A stretch of DNA of 64,000 nucleotides from Dryocosmus kuriphilus. Taxonomy: Eukaryota > Arthropoda > Insecta > Hymenoptera > Cynipidae. Below the pieces are notes generated by a model. It searched no databases and was not told where the DNA came from. It was given only the letters and a program-made list of their open reading frames with translations. The position numbers were made by a program, and so were the translations under genes. Of this stretch, positions 22,718 to 32,832 are shown one piece after another (positions within the stretch are counted from its first letter, which is position 1; every line of letters starts with the position of its first letter). Location of the stretch: positions 184,234,788-184,298,787 of the forward strand of contig CM076194.1 in assembly GCA_038277395.1 (NCBI GenBank), written 5' to 3'.

Positions 22718-24558
22718 CTAGATCATTTGGGGCCTCTGATACTTCCGTAAACTATCTGCATGGAACTGCCCTCTCTCCTTCTCATTTTCGAGATGCTGTA
22801 GAATGTAGGCGTTCGTCGAAACCTGTTTCTTGATTTTGTACGGTCCTTCGTACAATTCCAAGAATTTGGCCATCGTGCCTGTTGTAACGTCGGAAACATT
22901 GCATGCTTTTACAAGCACTAAATATCCCAGTTTGAATTTTACCCCTTTTCTGTCTTTATTTATTTTCTTCAGTCGATTTTCTCTTTTTCTTTTAATTCTT
23001 TCTCTTATCATCATTATCTGTCTTTCTCTATCCATAATTTTTTTATTGGGTACACGAGGGAGGAGCTCCGTCCACCATATTTTTGGTTGAGTTCCCCAGA
23101 AGGCCTCATGTGGTGTCATTTCCGTGGTTTCATGATAAGATTCTTTTATCACTGTTTCCATATTTTCTACTTTAGTAAACCATGCATGGTGCGGGTGATT
23201 TTCCAACAGCGTTCTAAATAATCTCGATATCTCTCGATTTACTCTCTCAACCATGTTGGCCTGGGGGTGTCTTATTGATGTTAATACCCTTTGTATTTGC
23301 CGCTCCTCTAGTGCTTGTTTCCATTTTTTACTGGTAAATTGGGTTCCTCGGTCCGATAGTATTTTATCGGGCTTGCCCAATTCGCTGATAAAATTATCGA
23401 GTTTTTTTATCGTGATGTCGCAAGTGGCCTTTTTTAAGGGGTATAATTTGGTATATTTCGTAAACGTATCGACCATCACTAGCAAATGCTCATACCCATA
23501 TTTCGATTTTGTTAACGGTCCATAATAATCGATGGATATAATTTCCAATGGGTTTTTAGGCAACACAGCTTCCATCAATGCCTGAGAAGCGGTGGTCGTG
23601 ACTTTATTTCTTTGACATGAATCACATGATGCTATTAATTGCCGTGTGAGTTTCGCTAATTTTGGATAAAAGAAATACTCTTTTAGAACTTTCTGAGTCT
23701 TTTGTGCTCCCACGTGACCATACGATATATGGCATTCCCAGATTAATGCATTGACTAGGTCCTTAGGCACATATATCCGCATTGTCACTCCATCGTCTTG
23801 ATACAATAGATTATTGATGATTTTATAACGCGTCTTTGCCCCCACTTTTTGTTTACACAATTCCTCCTTTTTCCTTTTTATTTTCTCATCTATTTCTTGC
23901 ATTTCTCGTATTCCCCTTATTTTCTCTAGGATCTCAGGTGAGCCTGCGTATTTCAACGCGTTTACGTATACTTTTATGTTTTTGCTTCTTTTTTCCTCGC
24001 TATGTAATCGGCTTAGCGAATCGGCCATGACATTTTCCTTTCCCGGTAGGTGCTCTACCGTGATTTTGTAATCCTGAATAGCTAATATCCACCTCGTTAA
24101 TCTCGCATTAACAAATTTGCACGTCTTGAGGAAAGTTAATGCCATCTGGTCCGTTCTATTGACGATTTCTGCACCCTGTATGTAAGTCCGAAATTTCTGT
24201 AGGGCCCATACTAGGGCCAGAAGCTCTTTTTCAGTGGTGAAATATGTCAGCTCCGGTCCTTTTAATGTCCTGCTAGCCAGCGTTATTATTTCTTTTTCTT
24301 GTTTCTCGTTAAGTTGGTACAGGACCGCCCCGAGTGCATAATTACTGGCGTCCGTCTCCAGGTAGAATTTCTCTCTCGGATTTGGAAAGTACAATAGAAT
24401 GGACTTACAAAAGAGTTCTTTGACCTTTTCAAATTGGTTCTGCATGTCATTATCCCATTTCCAGAGGACCCCTTTTCTTATGAGCTTTAACAGAAGTACG
24501 ATTTCTTCGGTTGCCTATTGCTGAATTTTGAATAAAAATTGACGAGTCCAAGAAATCC
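22718..24558 (-). pseudogene. pol: RNase H and integrase of the LTR element (copy A)
   Basis: The long frame has its first Met at 24445 (575 residues). RNase H: Asp32 in ETDAS, Glu near 72-74 in the EKELLA motif, Asp99, Asp142 in MADSLSR. Integrase: zinc-binding His239, His244, Cys274, Cys277; catalytic core Asp306 (SIDYYGP), Asp365 (SDRGTQF), Glu400 (MVERVNRE), giving the usual 35-residue D-E spacing. A GPY motif at 534-536 follows; there is no chromodomain. All catalytic residues are present. The upstream link to RT is lost here through a short deletion near 24510 that shifts frame, and through a TGA at 24559-24561. A GTG insertion adds one Thr in RNase H relative to copy B. Confidence 0.93.
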
Positions 24559-25302
24559 TCACAGTTGTTTAATATTTTTAGGCGTTGGAAAGTCTTGTAT
24601 GTGTTTTATTTTCTCAGGATCCGGTCTGATTCCTTCTGTGGTCAAAATAAACCCTAAGAACTTGGTCTCTTTTTTGAAGAAATGCGATTTTTCTAAATTC
24701 AGTGTTAGGTTGAAAAATTGTAGCCTTTCCAGCAGTTCCTTTAGATCCTCGAGGTGTTGTTCATGGGATTCTGAGGTTATCAGAGTGTCGTCCACAAAAG
24801 TGATCACATGATCGCCGATTCCGTGCAGGGCTTGATCGAGACCCCTCACGAGTGCCGCGGTGCTCGTTTTAAGCCCGAAAGGTACCACCAAAAATTCGTA
24901 GCCCTTTCCTTGGTGTTGGAAAGCCGTATATTTTCTGGATTCTGGATGTAGTGGCACTTGCCAGAAACTGCTGTTCATATCCAAGCTCGACATAATTTTG
25001 GTACCCTTGTATTTTTGGAAAAGTACTTCCGCCGGCTCTGGACATTCCCAGTCTTCCACCAGAAGTTCATTTAATCGTCTCGCATCCAAGCACAGGCGAA
25101 TAGTTTCATCCTTTTTCTCTACAGGAATTATGGGGTTGATATATGGGCTATCAGTCCGTTGTATGATCCCCATTTCCAACATCCTGTTTATTTCATCTTT
25201 GACTCTTTCTCGATGAGCCATAGGGATCGGATAACTTCGTCTTATGAAAGGCTGAGTTTCCTTGACTTTCAACTTGTGTTGGTAAGTCGTTAAAAGTCCT
25301 GG
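24559..25302 (-). pseudogene. pol: Reverse transcriptase domain of the LTR element (copy A)
   Basis: This follows the protease frame in register, separated only by a TAA at 25303-25305. Counting from the Met at 25272: SLDM with catalytic Asp98, PFGLK at 131-135, and the FVDD box at 159-162. The usual Tyr of YxDD is Phe, as in some Gypsy elements. The frame ends at a TGA (24559-24561) just before a conserved FLGLVNFY-type segment, where family members usually have Arg, suggesting CGA to TGA. Confidence 0.92.
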
Positions 25303-26181
25303 TTACCTTCGAAATACATGTTTATACTTCCAAAGTATTTTCCACAGTTTCTCCTTAATTTCTTCATTTATTTCAGAAATACCGTTGATTTTCTCAGAAA
25401 TTTCCTGGTGCGTGACTTCTGCCGCTATTGTTTGTTTTGGGTCCTCCAGGATTTCTCTTCCTCCCTCTTCAGGTGTCAAACGATTTATTTTTATGACGCT
25501 TACCTCGGTTTCGTCTGGGTTGATTTCTGAGTTCTTTTCCTGTAGTGTTCTTACTGAAGGACTCCCCTCTAAGTAAGGAAACAATAAAGTTTTAGTGTCT
25601 AAATCAATTCGGGTACGGTATTCATCCAGCACGTCAATGCCAATAATGCAGGTGTATGAGAGGCGGGGTACAACCAAGAAAGGTATTTGGATGTTTATCT
25701 TATCTATCCTCACATCTATATACACCTGCCGACTTAGCCTTACGGCTTTCTCTCCAATGGGGCCTGCGATTGCCACTCCGGTCAATGGAAGGCTCGGACA
25801 TCCTTCAAACCTTCCTTTGTTATTATTCAGGAATTCTTCCGCAATGCAGGTAACCTCCGCGCCGGTGTCTATTAATGCCAATGTCACGGTACCTCCAATT
25901 ATGAGATTTGCCGTGTAGCATTTAGATTTTCTCTTTTTTTTGTACGTGTTGGTTTCTTGTCCAATTAATTCGTTTCTCATATCTGTTATCATGTGTGTCA
26001 GGTAAGTAGTAGCTTCACTCTCGTCTTGACCTGACTTTGTTAATTCTGACTCGGGTTCTATTTGTTTTCCGACTGCATAATCGGATCGGGTGCTGGTTCT
26101 TCTCTCGTACCGGACTCCTCTTCTACGTCTAGCTCGACGTTCTGTATTTTGTGTGGAGTCTGTGGCTGCTGTGATCTCCAT
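25303..26181 (-). CDS. pol: Aspartic protease region of pol (copy A)
   Basis: 292 residues. The N-terminal ~90 residues are Arg-rich and then charged. The retropepsin active site is ALIDTGAEVT (Asp105), with CIIGIDVL at 178-185 as the second conserved block. The C-terminal part (about 265-292, KLWKILWKYKHVF) is the usual lead-in to RT. The Met at 26181 overlaps the end of the gag frame by 124 nt in the -1 frame, so it is more likely reached by frameshifting than by its own start. It ends at a TAA shared with copy B. Confidence 0.88.
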   Translation of the reverse strand: MEITAATDSTQNTERRARRRRGVRYERRTSTRSDYAVGKQIEPESELTKSGQDESEATTYLTHMITDMRNELIGQETNTYKKKRKSKCYTANLIIGGTVTLALIDTGAEVTCIAEEFLNNNKGRFEGCPSLPLTGVAIAGPIGEKAVRLSRQVYIDVRIDKINIQIPFLVVPRLSYTCIIGIDVLDEYRTRIDLDTKTLLFPYLEGSPSVRTLQEKNSEINPDETEVSVIKINRLTPEEGGREILEDPKQTIAAEVTHQEISEKINGISEINEEIKEKLWKILWKYKHVFRR

Positions 26182-27384
26182 GGCGGGTTTTCATTGGCAT
26201 TCCTCTGTCTTCCTTGACTGGAATAATTTCGGTTAAATCGATTGCCCTGATTATTGTTATTATTTGATCCCCATCTATTGTTAGTGGGGCCATTTCGTGG
26301 GTAGGCATTCCCTGTCGCCCTCCACGACTCCATTTGATGGTTTGTATTCTCATTTTTTATATGGGACTTTTCTTTCCATTCCCGATTTTCATTTGAACCT
26401 GAATTTCTTTTGCCAATTTTGTCGAAGTCACCCAACATTTCTAATAAATCTGTGAATTCACAAATTCCGCGTCATACAATGGCGTATTTTATTTCGTCAT
26501 TGTAGTGACGGGCTAATTTTCTTATTATTTCTCTGATCTCAGGTATAGGGGTCAGTTCTCGTGTTTGAGCAATCATTTTCGTGGCATACTCTGCTCGCGT
26601 GCCATCTTTGTCCTGCTGGTAAGCCCCAAACTCCAGCTGCCTTCGGAAGTCATGCTGGGCCTGTTCACTCCAGTACGTCTGCTGGAACTTGTGCTTGAAG
26701 GTATCCAAGTCAGGCACGTGTTGTTTAATAATTTTCCACCAGTCACCTGGTGGACCAGCCAACGACCTTTCTAATAGATACTCCATGTCGCATGGTCGGG
26801 GTCTTACGGCCAGCCAGTATTGTTCCAACTGTCGTAAGTATTTTGTTGGACTCCCGCTCCCGTCGAACTCAGGTAGTACGTATTTGATATTAGGTTTCAT
26901 TATCTCTGTGGGGTTTCGCTCTCTTTCCTGATTATTTTGTATCCTTTCAATTATCCTTACTTGGGACGTCTCTAGCCTTTCTATCTGACTTTGTAGACGG
27001 TTGTTTCTATCTTCCAATCCTTGTGTCAGATTTGTTGTTACTTCTATGGATTTATTTAAATGTGTTTGTAAGTCAGAAAATTTTTTTTGTATCATTTTCT
27101 CTTTTTGCGCATCTTGCTTTTCTTTATTTTTCCTCTCCTCGTCTATCATTTTTCTTGCCCTTTGTTCCATTTCGGATAGTTTTTTTTTTTTCTATTTCTC
27201 TCCACACGTCGTCCATGGTACCCGGATTTCCTTCTCCTTGCCCCCCTGTTTCTGGGCTCTCCCTGGTCTCCTCTCTGCTCATTGTTGTCTCGTCCAAGTT
27301 TCCACCCTCCGTGTCCTTTTCTTCTTGTCTCTCCTCCATTGTTTTATTATGCCCCTTGGCTGAACGTAGTGACGTTTTATTCAT
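26058..27384 (-). pseudogene. gag: gag of the LTR element, broken (copy A)
   Basis: The Met at 27384 opens a charged, coiled-coil N-terminus. A T-run of 13 at about 27180-27192 (8 in copy B) shifts the frame. The capsid-like domain resumes in the frame 27170-26472, with EFDGSGSPTKYLRQLEQYW and RSLAGPPGDWW, the retrotransposon gag core. A TGA at 26472-26474 interrupts it, and the tail (26438-26058) is Asn/Arg-rich without a CCHC zinc knuckle. Confidence 0.88.
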
Positions 27385-27415
27385 TTTTGTTTCGTCGATA
27401 CTGCAATTTTTATTC

Positions 27416-27601
27416 CTACTTTTGACAGTATTGTTTCCTTGTATCTCCCACCTTTTCTACTTTCTTTTCTCTTTTTATACATTCATCAAAAGCTTTCATA
27501 TCCCGCGGTACATATTTTTGCGATAGCGGTGGTGGGTAATAAACCCTTTTTAATGGTTCTTTCCCCTTAAAAAACGCTTCAAACACCTCTTTTTGATTCA
27601 T
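27416..27601 (-). CDS. Leader ORF between PBS and gag, 61 codons (copy A)
   Basis: It starts about 60 nt after the 5' LTR and stops 32 nt before the gag Met, in a different frame from gag. The product is basic (many Lys) with a Tyr/Pro-rich centre (RVYYPPPLSQKY). It is identical in copy B. It could be a real small protein, a translation-regulating upstream ORF, or chance. It matches no family I know. Confidence 0.4.
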   Translation of the reverse strand: MNQKEVFEAFFKGKEPLKRVYYPPPLSQKYVPRDMKAFDECIKREKKVEKVGDTRKQYCQK

Positions 27602-27642
27602 CCCTCTCTGATTTATAAACCTCGTATTTTCTTTCTCCTCGT

Positions 27643-27661
27643 GCCCTACGTTGCTGCGCCA
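27643..27661 (-). promoter_or_regulatory. tRNA primer-binding site (copy A)
   Basis: Directly inside the 5' LTR the coding strand reads T then TGGCGCAGCAACGTAGGGC. TGGCGCAG fits the 3' end of a tRNA ending CTGCGCCA, such as many tRNA-Ser. The primer tRNA is not confirmed. Confidence 0.8.
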
Positions 27662-27662
27662 A

Positions 27663-29227
27663 TGTAACTTTTTAAAGTTTTTACTCTTTAGGAAGGGTTA
27701 CACGAGAGTAAAAAATACGAGATTCAAGGGATACATATTATTCATTTATTTACTTATCTTCTTATCTACCCTATGATTACAATGCTAATCCTAGCTGATA
27801 TAATTCTTTCTTATCTCTGATATTTCTTTTCTCTCTTACTCTCTCTCTCTCTCTTTTTCTTTCTCTCTCTTTCTTCAATACCATAATTTCTAACCACCTT
27901 TAATTTTCATTGCTAATCGTTCAGCATGACACTATAACACCTTTAATAACAATGGATTTAAGATGAGGGCTTTTATGCCTCGAAATAAAGATAGATGATT
28001 AAGATACCCACTCACACAATACTAGTAAGATGGCCTTTTGCTTCAGGCCTCTAAAGTCTCAACCTTTACCTACACAATATTACTCTGGGTCTCTGTGCCC
28101 CTTACCGACGTCGTTCATATAATACCTGTATCACTCTACTGACCCAGTGAGGACCTCTTCAAATTATCCATTCATAATTTCTGGAATCTTCCCTTAATTT
28201 TAATCATTCAGTTATTTAGATGAGAGAGTTATTACCCTTTTACTTAATTTGTGGAGGTCCACCCTGTGTATCTCTAAGTACTCTTTTTAGATTATTACAC
28301 TGTACTTCTTTTACATACCATTTTTTTTTATCGAGTCCAAATTTCTCTATTTGTCACATCTCCAATCACTCGGTTTATACAATCTAATACAATATAGTTT
28401 CTATTTATTAATTCTACAATTAATTTTCTTATTATCTTAATCCAATATTTTTCACATACAATCTTAATCACTCGCTTATTATTTTAGTCCAGTATTTCCG
28501 CAAATACAATCTTTATTTACTACCTCTTTAATTACTCGCTTTTTTTTTTATATACGATTATACAATTCTACACAATGTTTTCTCTAAGATACAGTTTTAT
28601 AAAAAAATGCTCTTTATTCAAATACAGTCTTTTATAATTAATTCTTCCCAGAACCTCAGAAAGCAGATCTCCAACCTTGCAGCTTAAACGTTGAAATGAT
28701 AGGAATGCGCGCGAATATTCTTTTAATCCCCTTATTGACAAAGTAATAAGATGAATCTTATTGCTTCTCAAGGGGGCTAAAAGAAGCTATGAGGATTCAA
28801 ATTAACGCGTCGACTTCTAATTTTCTTATGGACAAGTGTGAGGAGTAAATTCCAGCTCTTCTCAAGGAAACTAGAAGAAGATGGAAAACCGAAAACAAAC
28901 GAAACTTCGAATTCCCTTCTTGACAAGGGGATGGGATAAATATCCCAATCCTTCTCAAGGGAGCTAGAAGTTGAGGACTTCGCGATACTCCCGAGGACCT
29001 CTGGGTCCTGCTGCAAGTCGTCGGAATCCGCTTCTTTGGCCTACGTACCCGCTTTTTAAAGTATTCTCCCCCTGCACTCACTCCCTACGTCACAAATCTG
29101 GAGCACTGGAGGGGTAGGAAACACTCGCGCGTGGGTGGGGCTCCTGCACATAGAGCTCCTTGAGAGTCTTTCTCTCGTACGTCTAGATCTTGCCTATGTG
29201 CAGGCTCATAACTCACTTCCAAATGTC

Positions 29228-29230
<3 letters not shown>
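27663..29230 (-). repeat. 5' LTR (copy A)
   Basis: 1568 bp, about 99% the same as the other LTR. It carries an extra GAGAGTCTT-type insertion near 29162 and a short CT tract. It should contain the promoter for minus-strand transcription. I could not fix a TATA box or start site with confidence. Confidence 0.93.

Positions 29231-29270
<40 letters not shown>
29231..29270. repeat. (AT)n microsatellite flanking the LTR element (copy A)
   Basis: An AT-dinucleotide run, the right half of the TA-rich target into which the retrotransposon inserted. Confidence 0.95.
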
Positions 29271-29272
<2 letters not shown>

Positions 29273-30434
29273 CCGTGCGATAAAAGAGTTGTGAATTTCT
29301 ACCCCTGATTCGCCCTAATTATTTTCACTTCTCTAACATTATACATTTCAAGGCCCTCATATTTTAATTTCTTTTATAAGTCAGTTTTAAACAAACAATC
29401 GTTACATTTACGTGAAATACCGATTTTTCCAATAAATTTACCGAATTGAAAAACAGAGCTCAATATAACAAATTAAGAAATTATACTTACAATTAATCAA
29501 AATTCAAATTCCCTTTTAACGTCCAAAAGTTAACTGTGACGCACGAAAAATTCTAGTTCAAATATATTTAACCAGAATGGTAGTTAACTTAACCAGGTTT
29601 TTTTTTAGTGAATTAGCAAATTCTTAGAAATTAAAAAATATATATTTAACTGCAAGAGTAAAGAACGACCATATTTGGACAATCACAAAAATATCATTCG
29701 TTTTGGAAATTGCGCAAATACGAGCGAGAAGTCACGGATTAAATAATATTCCTAAGAAATAGGCCTAACAAAAGAAACTCGCTTTTTGCAATATTGTTGC
29801 AAATACTAATATAAGGTTTTAACATTATGTTTTCGCAAAACCAAAGCGAAATACTAGAAAAGACAAGAAACAAAAATTAATTCTTCTTTAGAATATTTAC
29901 AAATATGTTTTCTTCTTTTAGTTTCATATCTTGCTTTGTTTATGAAATCATTAATATTTTTGTAATGTATATATTCAATTGAAAGGAATTGTGTAATTTT
30001 TTATAAAATAAAAAATATAAATAAAGAGTATAATTATATAAAATTTAATACCTGTATTTGCTGGATATATAAATTAAATTAATATTTCAAACTATTTTCT
30101 ATGATTATAATTTCGCTCTTTTTTAATTATGCCAATTTAATAAAAAAAATAATATAATTCATAAATAATGTACAGTGCATGCATATAAATTGATAATGTC
30201 TATTCGATGTAATCATTATTATATATAATAAATATTGAAGACCAACTATAACTTATAGACATGAATTTAGTATTAAATATTTAATATTCTGGTAGTAAAT
30301 AAACGTGCAGTATGCAGTTTGTGCTAATCTGTTGCTAATGGTAACTGATCGAGTAGAAACTAGGATGGTAAATCATTTTGTAAATTCCAACTTTCATCAG
30401 TTATCGACGCGCAACGTGCACCTTCAAAGTAACT
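29271..30434. other. AT-rich sequence, no gene (copy A)
   Basis: No coding or RNA feature recognised. Scattered AATAAA-like words only. Confidence 0.6.
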
Positions 30435-30540
30435 CTTAGGGGCATCCGCCAAGAGGGCGCATTTATCAGCGCAAGTTTTTCACATTCTCTTATGCCATTA
30501 GTCTGCTAATCTCCCTACTAATCTCTGCTATGGACATAGG
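30435..30540 (-). repeat. Dispersed repeat, right member of the distant inverted pair (copy A)
   Basis: Its reverse complement matches 12030-12115, sharing AGAGATTAGTAGGGAGAT, CAGACTAATG and a later CCCCTAAG. It is slightly longer, through insertions, than its partner. Confidence 0.75.
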
Positions 30541-30686
30541 ATTGAAGGAATAGTAGGGGACCAGGTATCTTGTTGTGTATTGGCAAATATCTTTGGTATT
30601 GGTTGCCAGCAGCGAGGAAGGCCGCCATCTTGGTGTGTGCAAAGTGTATATGTGTGTGTATATATATATATATGGTACCGTTGTTA
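30541..30686. other. Short spacer ending in GT/TA microsatellite (copy A)
   Basis: Contains GTGTGTGTATATATATATATAT just before the next palindromic element. Confidence 0.6.
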
Positions 30687-31480
30687 CCCGAAATCAGTTA
30701 AAACTAGTTTTAACTAGTTAAAACGCGAAGTAACCAACTCCTTTTGTAAACCCTAGTGAAAAAAACTCATAAAAACTTGTAAGCCCAAACGAGTTCTTAC
30801 GACTAAAGTAAGTTGACGCAGGTATGCAGATATATACAGGTATATATTTTTGTTGCGGAGACCCCTAGCCAGGTATAAAGTATACGAGTTCTTACAAGTA
30901 AAAGCGACAAAAGCTCATAAGAACTCGTAAGATCTTACGAGTTTTCCTTACTAGTAAGACTGAGTAATTTTTAGTAGGGAAAACTAGTTTTAACTAGTTA
31001 AAACGCGAAGTAATCAAGTCCTTTTGTAAAAACCCCAAGATTTTGTTCACTCCATCTTATTTCGTGTTTTAATTGAAAATATCAGTTAAAATTAGATTGA
31101 CCCAATTGTGCGACTGGTCCCGCAGAAGAGTGATTGGTCACATCTCGACCCCCTTTTCCAGATTCCCCTTTAAAAAACACGTTTTAGCGACTGGTCGCAG
31201 ATAAGTGATTGGTCGCAGCTGGAAAATTTATTTTTTCAAAGGAGAACCTGGAAAAGGGGGTCGAGATGTGATCAATCACTCTACTGTGACCAGCCGCTAG
31301 CACGTGTTTTTTGAAAGACGAGCTGGAAAAGGGGTCCGAGATGTTGTAATTAACCAAATCTTCGGGTTTTTACAAAAGGACTTGGTTGCTTTGCGTTTTG
31401 ACTAGTTAAAACTAGTTTTGACAAATGATCGTAGTAATTTCGCGTTTAACTAGTTAAAACTAGTTTTAACTGATTTCGGG
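30687..31480. mobile_element. Nested palindromic DNA element (copy A)
   Basis: The ends CCCGAAATCAGTTAAAACTA and its reverse complement form a long TIR rich in AACTAGTTTTAACTAGTT. TA lies on both sides (30685-30686 and 31481-31482). Inside, a second copy of the TIR block (about 30980-31035 and 31363-31420) and further hairpins (the ACGAGTTCTTACxA words; CTCGACCCCCTTTTCCAG pairing with CTGGAAAAGGGGGTCGAG) are stacked like Russian dolls. Imperfect pairing continues about 13 bp outside (30674 and 31493), so the true ends are uncertain. Confidence 0.8.
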
Positions 31481-31615
31481 TATTAACGGTAGCATATATA
31501 TATATCTGAATTTGGACCGTTGGCTGGTTACGTTTGTTTCTAATTTCGTGTTTATTTTCTTAAATTTCGGAGTGTAAATCATTTTTAAACTGTGGAAAGT
31601 GCGATACATTTAGCA

Positions 31616-31698
31616 GTGGTTTATTGTGTAGTTCCTGTTTGCAATGAATGTACAGAAAAGAGGAGTAAGAAGAAAGGTGTTGAAGTTATGTTTCACAA
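31616..31698 (+). pseudogene. THAP-type zinc-finger exon fragment (copy A)
   Basis: The reading frame gives VVYCVVPVCNECTEK then GVEVMFHK. The C-x(4)-C pair after a short N-terminus and the Val-x-Phe-His element match the start of THAP DNA-binding domains, which are found in P-element-like transposases and host factors. The frame runs into GTAAGT after CACAA (31699), a strong 5' splice site. There is no Met in frame before an upstream stop. A possible acceptor, ATTTAG, lies at 31608-31613. The next THAP exon was not found, so it is a fragment or a gene with long introns. Confidence 0.6.
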
Positions 31699-32414
31699 GT
31701 AAGTAGAGAAACCATGTTTAGGTTTTAAGAAACAAACATATATATGCAGAATAAAAAACAATTTATAATTAAGTACTTTCATTAATGAAACATTTAATTT
31801 GTTAAAATTTATTGTAATCTGATAAGCGCTTTCACTAATCTATCAAACTTGGTCAGATCAGAAGAAAAAACTTTAATTTTCTTTGTCAATAAACATTCAC
31901 TTCTCGGTTCTTTATTTCAATTTCAAGTTGAGAATACAAAAATTAATTTATATTTTCAAAAAAAATTAATAAGCTGCTATAATGAGGTTCTTTAAAATTG
32001 TACTTGATGACTAATTTTTATACTAAATTTGACTATATTTCGTTACAAAATTTACTAGGAACATGTTTCGCATTTTTTATAAACGTGTACATACTTTTTC
32101 TAAGTTATTAATCAATTAGACCTGGTGATCGACAGAGCGATTATCGAATAATCGATATTTCTACGAAAATATCGACGATATTATCAGATATTATCAACGA
32201 ATTTGTATGGGGTGATATCGTCGATTATCAATATTTTCCCGGGCGATAATCGAAACTTTTGATTGGCTTTGCTATTTATAGACTTGAAGCAGACTGACAT
32301 GTGGCGCCAGGTGTCGGAAAGGAGAACTAAGTGTTGAACACGAATGAATGTTTGTATACAGAGAGTGAAAGTTTTTTGTAGAAAATTAATTATTTATAAC
32401 ATAGATTTTATATC
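31699..32414. other. AT-rich sequence with an ATCG-rich hairpin (copy A)
   Basis: Mostly A/T-rich. Between about 32125 and 32260, words such as GATTATCGA, AATATCGACGATATTATC and GATATCGTCGATTATC pair with each other, probably a small foldback element. No coding sequence is seen. Confidence 0.55.
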
Positions 32415-32832
32415 ATGGATTATATTTTGGAAACCGGATTTTCCGAAATTATAAATGGAATGCAATTTAGGGATTCAATAAAGGAAAAAGGTGTGAAATT
32501 AGTCAATTCTAATCATATGACGTGCGTAAGAGAAGTAAAAAAAGGTTACAAAACAACTGTCGAAGGTTTTTGCCTTCGCTAAACGTCAGTAAACGCAGAG
32601 GCTTATTTTGTGCTAATAGATGTAAGTACTGATAGTTCAGTTGTAGTTACCATCAAAATAATTTGTTTCACATAAGATTAATTTTTTAAAACTATTTTAG
32701 ATTGATGACAATCGACACGTCACAAGTGTGAGATGTTCTTGTGTTGCCAAAAATAATAAAGGCTGCAAGCATATTTATGCACTGATTTATTACATAAATA
32801 GCGACAGAAGCTCATCAATACCTCTGTATTGA
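32415..32832 (+). pseudogene. SWIM-type zinc-finger gene fragment, two exons (copy A)
   Basis: Exon 1 is 32415-32621 from an ATG; the intron is 32622-32700 (GTAAGT ... TATTTTAG); exon 2 is 32701-32832. The splice joins in frame (..YFVLID then IDDNRH..). Exon 2 encodes CSCVAKNNKGCKHIYALIYY, fitting the SWIM pattern CxCx(n)CxH. SWIM domains of this type precede YqaJ-nuclease domains in many arthropod multi-copy proteins. Here the frame ends at 32830 and no YqaJ part is seen. A TAA at 32580-32582 interrupts exon 1, so the copy is dead or is expressed in a way not visible here. Confidence 0.7.

Larger units (their letters stand above)
20145..29230 (-). mobile_element. Complete Gypsy-type LTR retrotransposon, 9.1 kb (copy A)
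   Basis: Genes run on the minus strand: leader ORF, gag, protease, RT, RNase H, integrase, third ORF. Two ~1.57 kb LTRs with TG..CA ends bound it. A primer-binding site follows the 5' LTR and a purine tract precedes the 3' LTR. ATAT flanks both ends, so it inserted into a TA-rich tract with a target duplication of at least 4 bp. The order PR-RT-RH-IN and a GPY motif after integrase place it in Ty3/Gypsy. The LTRs differ by roughly a dozen substitutions plus indels, so insertion is fairly recent. In-frame stops in gag and pol make this copy non-functional unless they are recoded. Confidence 0.95.

Noticed and set aside
22830..28000. Many plus-strand frames of 60-170 codons inside the retrotransposon
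   Set aside because: They are antisense shadows of gag and pol; hydrophobic-looking runs are reverse complements of charged coding sequence.
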